From Acidobacteriota bacterium (GTDB lineage: Bacteria > Acidobacteriota > Polarisedimenticolia > Gp22-AA2): 33,346 nt of DNA. Numbering within the stretch: the first letter of the stretch is position 1; each line of letters begins with the position of its first letter. Where the stretch lies: contig QHXX01000100.1 in the NCBI GenBank assembly GCA_003223135.1, positions 1 through 33,346 on the forward strand, written 5' to 3'. The notes under the pieces were generated by a model. It saw nothing but the letters and a program-made list of their open reading frames with translations, did not search any database and was not told the origin of the DNA. The position numbers and the translations under genes were made by a program. Of this stretch, positions 7,340-14,601 are shown piece after piece.

Positions 7340-7822
7340 TCAGCGGGCGCCGCGGGCGCTCGTCCGGCGCCGCGGCGGGCGCCCGCGCGTCGCCAGGGCA
7401 TTGATCCCGGCCATCGCGACCTCGCGATCCTGCTGGGTCGTGCCGCTGCTGCAGCCGATGCCGCCTACGATCCGCCCGTCCACGAAGATCGGCAGCCCAC
7501 CGCCTACGATCATGAAGCGGCCGTCGTTGCTGACGTGGATGCCGTAAGCCGGCCGGCCCGGAGAGGCGATCTCGGCGTATTCGTGGGTGGCGCGGCGCGC
7601 GCAGGCCGCCGTCCACGCCTTCGAGATCGCGATGTCGATGCTGCTCAGCTTGGCGCCGTCCATGCGGTTGAACACCAGAAGATGGCCCGCGTCGTCGACC
7701 ACCGCGATGTCCAGCGGCACGCCGATCGCCGCGGCCTTGCGGACCGCCGAAGCCATGATGACGCGGGCGCCCTGGAGAGTGAGCCTCGGAGCGTTCCGGG
7801 TGACGAACTCCGGCTTGACCAT
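7340..7822 (-). CDS. GlcG/HbpS family protein (DUF336)
   Basis: A 160-residue single-domain protein of the GlcG/HbpS/PduO-C family; characterised members bind heme or corrinoid or sense redox. LTLQGARVIMASAVRKAAAIG, VPLDIAVVDDAGHLLVFNRM and SIDIAISKAWTAA are the standard first half. The conserved Gly-rich segment IVGGGLPIFVDGRIVGGIGC and the closing DREVAMAGINAL are also present. The last 20 residues are Arg/Ala-rich and go beyond the domain. ATG 7822 is preceded by GGAAGAG. It is transcribed alone, convergent with the DUF72 gene and divergent from the YfiR-like gene. The ligand is not predictable here. Confidence 0.85.
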   Translation of the reverse strand: MVKPEFVTRNAPRLTLQGARVIMASAVRKAAAIGVPLDIAVVDDAGHLLVFNRMDGAKLSSIDIAISKAWTAACARRATHEYAEIASPGRPAYGIHVSNDGRFMIVGGGLPIFVDGRIVGGIGCSSGTTQQDREVAMAGINALATRGRPPRRRTSARGAR

Positions 7823-7890
7823 CTCTTCCCCCGCGCCGCGCGTCCGATTCCCTGATCCTTCTCAGGGGGGCGGCCAGAATTTTGACGGTG

Positions 7891-7896
7891 AGTATA
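7891..7896 (-). promoter_or_regulatory. -10 box (TATACT) for the GlcG-like gene
   Basis: TATACT on the minus strand lies about 68 nt upstream of the ATG at 7822. No good -35 box is seen. It sits inside an ACGGT...ACCGT dyad (7885-7900) that could be an operator. A 6-bp stem-loop (7850-7867) lies in the predicted leader. Confidence 0.35.
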
Positions 7897-7992
7897 CCGT
7901 AATCCTGCCACCCGGCTTCGCGCCGGCCGCCGGGCCGGCGTCCGGACACCCTCCCCGGGCCACGCTGCGCTCGTTCCCCGCCCGCGGCCGCG

Positions 7993-8021
7993 TTGCGGGA
8001 ACTTTCGGGTGGACCTATATT
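7993..8021 (+). promoter_or_regulatory. Candidate promoter of the YfiR-like signalling operon
   Basis: TTGCGG (7993-7998), a 17-nt spacer and TATATT (8016-8021). The predicted start is near 8028, giving a leader of about 89 nt to the ATG at 8117. Confidence 0.45.
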
Positions 8022-8031
8022 TCGAGCCGCC

Positions 8032-8055
8032 GGCCGGGGCCCAGCGACCCCGGCC
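8032..8055 (+). promoter_or_regulatory. Stem-loop at the 5' end of the YfiR-operon leader
   Basis: GGCCGGGG (8032-8039), an 8-nt loop and CCCCGGCC (8048-8055) form a perfect 8-bp stem, starting about 4 nt after the predicted transcript start. It has no T-run, so it looks like a stability or regulatory element more than a terminator. Confidence 0.45.
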
Positions 8056-8116
8056 CGAGAGGCGGCGCGCAGAGTCTGTCGCCGTCGAAGCTTCCGTCCG
8101 CCTCCCTGGAGAGACC

Positions 8117-8755
8117 ATGCGGCCTCGGGCGGCGCGTCGCCGTCTTAGAAGTGAGTTGGCGGGGCGCCGCCCCGCGTGCGCGCCCTCGTCCGCCCGCGCC
8201 GGGATTTCCCTCGTCCTCCTCTGGCTTTCCCTGACCGGTGCGCCTCGGGCACAGACCGGCCCCCCGCCCTCGTTCGAGCACGAGGTCACGGCCAGTTTCG
8301 TCTACACGGTCGCCAAATTCGTCGACTGGCCGGCCGCGGCTTTCGGCGACCCCGGCGCCCCCCTCGTCTTCGGGATCCTCGGCGACGATCCGATCGAAGA
8401 GCCGCTGCAGCGCACCGTGGCGGGGAAGTCGGTGGGCGGCCATCCGGTCGAGCTGATCCGGGTGAAGGAAGGAGAGGATCCGGTCCACTGCCACGTCCTG
8501 TTCGTCGGCCGCTCCGAGGCCGCCCACGTGGACGAAGTGATCGCGCGCCTGGGAAATTCGAGCGTGCTGACGGTCGGCGAGTTCGATCACTTCGCCCAAA
8601 GAGGAGGCGTCCTGCGGCTCCGCCTGGACCAGAACATGGTCCGGTTCGAAGTGAACGTGGACGCGGCCGAGCGGGCGCACCTTCAGATCAGCTCCAAGAT
8701 CCTGAAGCTGGGCACGATCGTCCACGAACGGAAGCGCAAGGCGGGGTCACCGTGA
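8117..8755 (+). CDS. YfiR-like periplasmic regulator (DUF4154)
   Basis: A 212-residue exported protein. In Pseudomonas, YfiR sits in the periplasm and holds the membrane diguanylate cyclase YfiN inactive. Here an Arg-rich N-terminus and a hydrophobic stretch (about residues 29-42, ending GAPRAQ) make a signal peptide. FEHEVTASFVYTVAKFVDWP is the characteristic DUF4154 opening; FGILGDDP, CHVLFVG, SVLTVGEFDHFAQRGGVLRL and the closing ISSKILKLGTIV follow in family order. The mature part has only one Cys (in PVHCHV), so the two disulfides known in Pseudomonas YfiR cannot form. ATG 8117 has a GGAGAG site. The stop overlaps the kinase start as GTGA, which strongly suggests that the kinase is its partner. 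Confidence 0.85.
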   Translation: MRPRAARRRLRSELAGRRPACAPSSARAGISLVLLWLSLTGAPRAQTGPPPSFEHEVTASFVYTVAKFVDWPAAAFGDPGAPLVFGILGDDPIEEPLQRTVAGKSVGGHPVELIRVKEGEDPVHCHVLFVGRSEAAHVDEVIARLGNSSVLTVGEFDHFAQRGGVLRLRLDQNMVRFEVNVDAAERAHLQISSKILKLGTIVHERKRKAGSP

Positions 8756-11700
8756 CCGCCTTCAAGGACCTGTCGATCAAATGGAAGCTGATGCTGCTGA
8801 TGATGCTCACCAGCTGCGCCGCCCTGCTCCTCGCCTGCCTCGCGTTCATGACCTACGAGCTCGTCACCATGCGCCAGACGATGGCGCAGGAGCTGGAAAC
8901 ACTCGCGGGAATCATCGCCGACAACAGCACCGCGAGCCTGTCGTTCAAGGACACGAAGGCGGCGGAGGAGACCCTGGCCACCCTCGGGGCCAAGCCGCAG
9001 ATCATGGCGGCGGCGATCTACGGGCCGGACGATGCAATCCTCGCGCGCTACCTGCGCCCCGGCGCCTTCCCCGGCACCATTCCGGCAACGCCCGAGGCCG
9101 ACGGATATCGCTTCGCGGCCCGGCGGCTGGCGCTTTTCGGGCCGGTCCTCATGGACGATGATCGCATCGGCACGGTCTACCTGCAATCCGACCTCAGCCT
9201 GATGGTGGCGCGCATCCAGCGCTACATCGCCATCGTCCTCGCGGTCATGGCGGCCTCCACCATCCTGGCGCTCCTGCTCGCGTCGCGGCTGCAGGGCGTG
9301 ATCTCGGAACCGATCCTGGACCTCGTCGGGGCGACGCGACTGGTCGCAACGGAAAAGAACTACGCGGTGCGCGCTCGCCGCCGCAGCCGCGACGAGGTCG
9401 GTCTCCTGATCGACGGCTTCAACGACATGCTCAGCCAGATCCAGGAGCGTGATCGCGCCCTGGAAGCGGCGCGCGAGGCGCTGGAGCAGCGCGTCGAGGA
9501 GCGCACCCGGGAGCTGCTGCAGCAGCTGGCGTTCATCCAGCTCCTGCGCACCGTGGCGGCCCTGGCGAACGAGACCACGACTATCGAGGAGTCGCTGCGG
9601 GCCTGCCTCGTCGCCGTCTGCGGGTCCATCGGCTGGCCCGTCGGGCACGTGTACATGCGCCCGCCGGACGCGGCGGACCGCCTGATCGCCCTGCCGGTCT
9701 GGCATCTCGACGTCCCGCATCGCTTCGCGGCCTTCCGCAAGATCACCGAGGGAATGGTGCTCAAACGCGGCGAGGGGCTGCCGGGGCGGGTCATGGAGAG
9801 CGGGCGGCCCGCCTGGATCCGCGACGTCACGCAGGATCCCAGCTTCCCCCAGGCGAGACTGGCGCAGGACATCGCGGTGCGGACGGGGTTCGCATTCCCG
9901 GTCGTGGTCGGGGGCGAAGTGGCGGCGGTGCTCGAGTTCTTCACGACGACGACGATGGAGCCGGACGAGAAGCTGCTCCAGTTGATGGCCCAGGTCGGCA
10001 CGCAGCTCGGTCCCGCGATCCAGCGCCGGCGCGCCGAGGAATCGCTGCGCCGCAGCGAGGAGAAGTACCGCTCGCTGGTCGCGAACATTCCGGACGTCAC
10101 CTGGACCTCCGACTCGAGCGGTGCCATCGTGTTCATCAGCCCCAACGTCGAGAAGGTGTATGGCTTCACCCCGGAGGAAATCTACTCCGATGCCGCCCTC
10201 TGGTTCGGTCGCATCCACCCCGACGATGTCGAAGCCGTGAAAGGGGCGTACCGCGGCCTGTTCGAGAGCAACCGGAAGTTCCAGATCGAGTACCGCATCC
10301 AGCGCAAGGACGGCGCCTGGATCTGGCTCTACGACAGGACGCTCGGCACCTACGGCAAGGCCGAAGAAACGTACGCCGACGGCATGTTCACCGACATCAC
10401 CGAGCGCAAGCATGCCGAGCTGGAGTTGCAGAAGGCGAAGGAGGGAGCCGAGCAGGCCAGCCGCTCCAAGAGCGAGTTCCTGGCCAACGTGAGCCACGAA
10501 ATCCGCACCCCGATGAACGGCATCATCGGCATGACCGACCTGCTCCTCGACACCCGCCTCCGGCCGGAGCAGCGTGAGTACCTGGACATCGTGAAGAGCT
10601 CGGCGGACGGGCTCCTGACCCTGATCAATGACATCCTGGACTTCTCCAAGATCGAAGCCGGGCGGCTCGAGATCGAGCCGATCGATTTCAGCCTGCGCGA
10701 CTGCCTGGACAACACGATGCGCATCCTGGCGGTGCGTGCCCACGGCAAGGGCCTCGAGCTTGCCTGCCACGTCCTCCCGGACGTTCCCGACGCGGTGGTC
10801 GGCGATCCCGGGCGCCTGCGCCAGGTGCTCATCAACCTCGTCGGCAACGCCATCAAGTTCACCGAGCGCGGCGAGGTCGTGGTGCGCGTCGAATCCGAAG
10901 CCCCGACGTCGGAAGAGGCGCAACTCACGTTCGCCGTCAGCGACACCGGCATCGGCATCCCCGAGGAGAAGCACCGGGCCATCTTCGAGGCCTTCACCCA
11001 GGCGGACGGATCGACGACGCGCAAGTACGGCGGGACCGGACTGGGGCTGACGATCTCGTCGCAGCTCGTGGAGATGATGGGCGGCCGGATCCGGGTGGAC
11101 AGCCGGATCGGCCGCGGCAGCACGTTCCGCTTCAGCGTCCGCCTTGGTCTGCAGCGCGGGCGGACGCTCACGCCCGAGCCGCCCCCGCCGCAGGAATTGC
11201 GTGACCTGCCGGTGCTCGTGGTCGACGACAATGCCACGAACCGGCGCATTCTCGAAGAGATGTTCGAAGGCTGGCGCATGAAACCGGTGGCGGTCGACGG
11301 CGGCGAGGCGGCTCTGATGGCTCTCAAGAATGCCGCGCGCGGCGGGCGGCCGTTCCGCCTGGTCATCCTCGACGCCAACATGCCGGGGATGGACGGGTTC
11401 ACCCTGGCGGAGCGCATCCAGGGAGAGCGTGAGCTGCAGGGCCTCGATTTGATCATGCTCACCTCGGGGGGGCAGCGGGGCGAAGCGGCGCGCAGCCGTC
11501 AGGTCGGCATCTCCGCCTATCTCACCAAGCCGACGCGGCGCTCCGAGCTCCTGGATCTGATCATGACCGTGCTCAGCCCTCCCGCGCCCGGCAGGCGGCG
11601 GGATCGGCTGATCACGCGCCACACGCTGCGCGAGGAGAGGCGGCGCCTGAGGGTCCTGCTGGTCGAGGACAACCGGGTGAACCGCGCGGTGGCCGTGCGT

Positions 11701-12417
11701 CTTCTGGAGCGCCGAGGTCATTCGGTCACGATCGCCCGGACCGGTCGGGAGGCCCTCGATCTGACGCGGACGCGCCCCTTCGATGTGGCGCTCATGGATC
11801 TGCAGATGCCCGAGATGGGAGGCCTCGAGGCCACGGCGGCCATCAGGCACCGGGAGCAAGTCACCGGGAAGCACCTGTCGATCATCGCCATGACCGCCCA
11901 CGCCATGAAGGGCGATCGCGAGCGCTGTCTCGCGGCCGGCATGGATGGCTACGTGGCGAAGCCGATCCAGGCGGACGATCTGTTCCAGACGATCGACAGC
12001 GTGCTGAGCCGCTCTCCGCTGGAGGCGTCCGCGGAGCGGCCGTCCGCGGGGCCGCCCCCTGCGCGGCGCGGCGAGCTGTTCGACCGGCAGGCCCTGATGG
12101 CGCGACTGGAGGGCGACAGCGGGCTCTTGAGCGAGATCGTCGAGCTGTTCATGAAGAGCGCGCCCGGGCTCATGCGCGACGCCGAGAAAGCGCTCCACGG
12201 GCGCGACGCCAAGGCGCTCGAACGCGCGGCCCACACGCTGAAAGGGATGGTCGCAAACTTCGGGGCCCGGACGGCCTTCGAAGCCGCGCTGCGGATGGAG
12301 AAGATGGCGCAGAAAGATGATGCCACCGGCGCGCGCGCGGCGTGGGCGTCGCTGGAAAAGGAGATGGCCCGCCTGACCAAGGCGCTCGTCAAGCTCGCGG
12401 AGGAGCATGCGGCATGA
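8752..12417 (+). CDS. Hybrid histidine kinase (TM-CHASE8-like-TM-HAMP-GAF-PAS-HisKA-HATPase-REC-REC-Hpt)
   Basis: A 1221-residue inner-membrane sensor kinase with an internal phosphorelay. In order: membrane segment 1 (about residues 10-36); periplasmic domain (37-157) with IIADNSTASLSFKD, the pattern of YfiN-type CHASE8 domains; membrane segment 2 (158-180); HAMP (180-235) and coiled coil; GAF (about 268-425); PAS (about 436-560). Then come HisKA with phospho-acceptor His582 in NVSHEIRTPMNG, HATPase with LINLVGNAIKF and the G boxes DTGIGIP and GGTGLGLTI, REC1 with Asp874, REC2 with Asp1016, and Hpt with His1161 in AHTLKG. GTG 8752 overlaps the YfiR-like gene. The N-terminal half resembles the YfiN sensor, with a phosphorelay replacing the GGDEF domain. 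All phospho-residues are present, so it should be active. Confidence 0.92.
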   Translation: MTAFKDLSIKWKLMLLMMLTSCAALLLACLAFMTYELVTMRQTMAQELETLAGIIADNSTASLSFKDTKAAEETLATLGAKPQIMAAAIYGPDDAILARYLRPGAFPGTIPATPEADGYRFAARRLALFGPVLMDDDRIGTVYLQSDLSLMVARIQRYIAIVLAVMAASTILALLLASRLQGVISEPILDLVGATRLVATEKNYAVRARRRSRDEVGLLIDGFNDMLSQIQERDRALEAAREALEQRVEERTRELLQQLAFIQLLRTVAALANETTTIEESLRACLVAVCGSIGWPVGHVYMRPPDAADRLIALPVWHLDVPHRFAAFRKITEGMVLKRGEGLPGRVMESGRPAWIRDVTQDPSFPQARLAQDIAVRTGFAFPVVVGGEVAAVLEFFTTTTMEPDEKLLQLMAQVGTQLGPAIQRRRAEESLRRSEEKYRSLVANIPDVTWTSDSSGAIVFISPNVEKVYGFTPEEIYSDAALWFGRIHPDDVEAVKGAYRGLFESNRKFQIEYRIQRKDGAWIWLYDRTLGTYGKAEETYADGMFTDITERKHAELELQKAKEGAEQASRSKSEFLANVSHEIRTPMNGIIGMTDLLLDTRLRPEQREYLDIVKSSADGLLTLINDILDFSKIEAGRLEIEPIDFSLRDCLDNTMRILAVRAHGKGLELACHVLPDVPDAVVGDPGRLRQVLINLVGNAIKFTERGEVVVRVESEAPTSEEAQLTFAVSDTGIGIPEEKHRAIFEAFTQADGSTTRKYGGTGLGLTISSQLVEMMGGRIRVDSRIGRGSTFRFSVRLGLQRGRTLTPEPPPPQELRDLPVLVVDDNATNRRILEEMFEGWRMKPVAVDGGEAALMALKNAARGGRPFRLVILDANMPGMDGFTLAERIQGERELQGLDLIMLTSGGQRGEAARSRQVGISAYLTKPTRRSELLDLIMTVLSPPAPGRRRDRLITRHTLREERRRLRVLLVEDNRVNRAVAVRLLERRGHSVTIARTGREALDLTRTRPFDVALMDLQMPEMGGLEATAAIRHREQVTGKHLSIIAMTAHAMKGDRERCLAAGMDGYVAKPIQADDLFQTIDSVLSRSPLEASAERPSAGPPPARRGELFDRQALMARLEGDSGLLSEIVELFMKSAPGLMRDAEKALHGRDAKALERAAHTLKGMVANFGARTAFEAALRMEKMAQKDDATGARAAWASLEKEMARLTKALVKLAEEHAA

Positions 12418-13064
12418 AGATTCTCATCGCTGAAGACGACCCGGTGTCGCGGCGTGTCCTCGAGGCCACGCTCACCCGGTGGGGCTACGAGGTCACGACC
12501 ACCAGCAACGGCTCCGAGGCCTGGGAGGCGCTTGCGGCGGCTCAGGCCCCGAGGCTCGCCATCCTCGACTGGATGATGCCGGAGATCGATGGCGTGGAGA
12601 TCTGCCGCCGCGCGCGGGGGCGCCCGGGCTCGGGTCCGCTGCACATCATCCTCCTGACCGCGCGCGGCCGGAAGGAGGACGTGATCGCCGGCCTGCAGGC
12701 GGGCGCGGACGACTACATCACCAAGCCGTTCGACCACGAAGAGCTGCGAGCCCGCGTGCATGTCGGCGTCCGCATCGTCGAGCTGCAGACCATCCTGGCC
12801 GCCCGCGTCGCCGAGCTGGAGGAGGCCCTGGTCCGGGTGCGCCAGTTGCGCGGACTCCTTCCGATTTGCTCCTACTGCAAGAAGATCCGCGACGACCAGA
12901 ACTACTGGCAGCAGGTGGAGCAGTACGTCTCCACGCACTCGGAGGTGCAGTTCAGCCACGGCATCTGCCCCGACTGCTACCGCAAAGTGGTCGAGCCGCA
13001 GCTCGACCAGGCGGTGCGTCGCCAGGGCGAGGTCAAAGAGCCGGTGAAGAAGCGTCGCGGGTAG
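12414..13064 (+). CDS. Response regulator with a C-terminal four-cysteine domain
   Basis: A 216-residue protein and the likely phosphorelay end-point of the upstream hybrid kinase, which it overlaps by 4 bases (ATGA). The receiver domain (residues 1-120) has the acidic pocket AEDD, phospho-acceptor Asp52 in ILDWMMPEIDG, a Thr switch in LLTARG and Lys104 in YITKPFD. A short helical, coiled-coil-like linker (121-147) leads to residues 148-195. There C152-x2-C155 in LPICSYCKKIRDD and C185-x2-C188 in HGICPDCYRK would make one zinc site around a conserved YWQQVEQYVSTHS block. I know similar segments after PAS or REC domains in other bacteria but no assigned function. There is no DNA-binding, GGDEF or EAL domain. 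Output by protein contact is an inference. Confidence 0.87.
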   Translation: MKILIAEDDPVSRRVLEATLTRWGYEVTTTSNGSEAWEALAAAQAPRLAILDWMMPEIDGVEICRRARGRPGSGPLHIILLTARGRKEDVIAGLQAGADDYITKPFDHEELRARVHVGVRIVELQTILAARVAELEEALVRVRQLRGLLPICSYCKKIRDDQNYWQQVEQYVSTHSEVQFSHGICPDCYRKVVEPQLDQAVRRQGEVKEPVKKRRG

Positions 13065-13065
13065 G

Positions 13066-14601
13066 ATGGGACGCGTGGATCCTTCGTCCCTCCTCGAATC
13101 GGCCGCGCACAGGCGCCACGGAGCCGCGATCGTCTGCGGGAGCGCGCGCCTCGATTACACCGGCCTGCGCGATCTTTCCAGCCGCATCGGCCGTCACCTG
13201 AAGACGCTCGGCGCGCGGCCCGGAGACCGCGTGGCCGCCCTGTTCCCCAACTGCCACGTGTTCCTGGCCGCCTACTTCGGGGCGCTTCAGCAGGGTCTGG
13301 TGCTGGTGCCGATCAACGTCCGCCTCGCCCCGCGCGAGGTGCGGACCATCCTGGAGCACAGCGGCTCGCGTCTGCTTCTCGGCGACCCCGTTCTCGCGGC
13401 CCCCCTCCTCCAGACAGGTGCGACGGCGGGGGAGGGCTTTATCGCCGGGCCGACGGGCGTTGTGGGCGACGGGGTGCGGCAGCTTGCTCCTGTGGACGCG
13501 GCGCATCTCTATTACACGAGCGGCACCACGGGCCGGCCGAAGGGAGTCGTCCTCACCCGTTCCAACGTGTGGGCGCACGTTCGGATGACGACCGTGGAGC
13601 TGGGGTTTACCGAGCGCGACGTCTGGCTCCACGCCGCCCCGATGTTCCACCTCGCCGACGCCTGGGCGGTCTGGACGGCGACGGCCGTGGCGGCCGGCCA
13701 TGTCCTGTTGCCACGCTTCGATCCCGCCGCCGCGTTCGATCTCGTGGAGTCGGAAGGAGTGACGATCACGAACCTGGTGCCGACGATGCTGATGGCTCTC
13801 GTGCGGGAGGCGGAGAGGCGGGGGAAGAGACTGCCGTCGCTGCGCCTTCTCCTGAGCGGCGGTGCGCCGATGTCGCCCGGCGCCGTGGCGCGCGTCGTGG
13901 ATCGGATGGGCTGCGAGTACGCACAGACCTACGGCCTGACGGAGACCTCGCCCTTCCTGACCTTTTCGCTCCTCGGCGCCGGCGAGCGCGGCCTCCCCCG
14001 CGCGGAGCAGGAGCGTCTGCGCGCCAGGACCGGCCGCACGGCGGCCGGCGTCGAGCTGCGCGTCGTGCGACCGGCGGGATCGGAGACCTTCGAAGACGTT
14101 CCGGCGGACGACGCGACCGTCGGCGAGGTCGTGGTGCGCGGCTCCACCGTGACGCCCGGATACTGGCGCGACGACGAGGCGACGCGCGAGGCCTTCAAGG
14201 GAGGCTGGTTCCACACCGGGGACCTGGGAACGATCGACGGGCGCGGCTATGTCCATCTCGTCGATCGCGCCAAAGACGTGATCGTGACCGGAGGAGAGAC
14301 GGTCTACAGCATCGAGGTGGAGAACGTGCTGTACGAGCACCCGCTGGTGCGGGAGGCCGCCGTGTTCGGCGTCCCGGACGACGCCTGGGGCGAGTCGGTG
14401 CGCGCGGCAGTCGTCCTCGCCCACGGAGACGCGGCGGCCCCGGGGGATCTCGTCGCCTTCTGCCGCGAGCGTCTGGCCCACTATAAGTGTCCGACCGCCG
14501 TCGATCTTCTGCCGGCCCTGCCCCGCACGGGATCCGGCAAGATCGACAAGAAGGCGCTGCGCGAGCCGTTCTGGGAAGGGCGCTCCCGGCGTATCAATTG
14601 A
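13066..14601 (+). CDS. ANL-superfamily acyl-CoA synthetase/AMP-dependent ligase
   Basis: A 511-residue enzyme that would activate a carboxylic acid with ATP and load it on CoA. The adenylation motifs are in place: P-loop YYTSGTTGRPKGV, QTYGLTETSP (A5), TGDLGTIDGRGYVHLVDRAK (A7-A8) with GGETVYSIEVEN, and the C-terminal catalytic Lys in PRTGSGKIDKKALR. Overall it resembles medium/long-chain acyl-CoA ligases. It starts one base after the response-regulator stop, so it seems to belong to the same transcript as the YfiR-like/kinase genes, an unusual partner. The Shine-Dalgarno site is weak; GTG 13075 is an alternative start. Its last 8 bases overlap the convergent helicase gene. Confidence 0.88.
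   Translation: MGRVDPSSLLESAAHRRHGAAIVCGSARLDYTGLRDLSSRIGRHLKTLGARPGDRVAALFPNCHVFLAAYFGALQQGLVLVPINVRLAPREVRTILEHSGSRLLLGDPVLAAPLLQTGATAGEGFIAGPTGVVGDGVRQLAPVDAAHLYYTSGTTGRPKGVVLTRSNVWAHVRMTTVELGFTERDVWLHAAPMFHLADAWAVWTATAVAAGHVLLPRFDPAAAFDLVESEGVTITNLVPTMLMALVREAERRGKRLPSLRLLLSGGAPMSPGAVARVVDRMGCEYAQTYGLTETSPFLTFSLLGAGERGLPRAEQERLRARTGRTAAGVELRVVRPAGSETFEDVPADDATVGEVVVRGSTVTPGYWRDDEATREAFKGGWFHTGDLGTIDGRGYVHLVDRAKDVIVTGGETVYSIEVENVLYEHPLVREAAVFGVPDDAWGESVRAAVVLAHGDAAAPGDLVAFCRERLAHYKCPTAVDLLPALPRTGSGKIDKKALREPFWEGRSRRIN

Larger units (their letters stand above)
7823..8116. other. Divergent regulatory region with four hairpins
   Basis: The gap between the GlcG-like gene (minus) and the YfiR-like gene (plus) is rich in perfect stems: 7850-7867 (6 bp), 7921-7940 (8-bp stem CGCCGGCC with a 4-nt loop), 7973-8002 (GTTCC/GGAAC around a CGCGGCCGCG palindrome) and 8032-8055 (8 bp). 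It also holds a -10 box for the minus gene and a promoter for the plus gene. No open frame here looks coding. Confidence 0.6.

Noticed and set aside
7921-7940. Perfect CGCCGGCC hairpin as a terminator
   Set aside because: It lies between divergent genes, upstream of both, and has no T-tract, so a terminator role makes no sense here; kept only as a structural feature of the region.
5937-7949. Open frame of 670 codons on the minus strand
   Set aside because: It is antisense to the PfpI-like and DUF72 genes and out of frame with the GlcG-like gene; composition is His/Arg/Asp-rich without motifs.
8683-12408. Open frame of 1241 codons on the minus strand
   Set aside because: It mirrors the hybrid kinase. 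All kinase, receiver and Hpt motifs are on the plus strand, and the antisense product has none.
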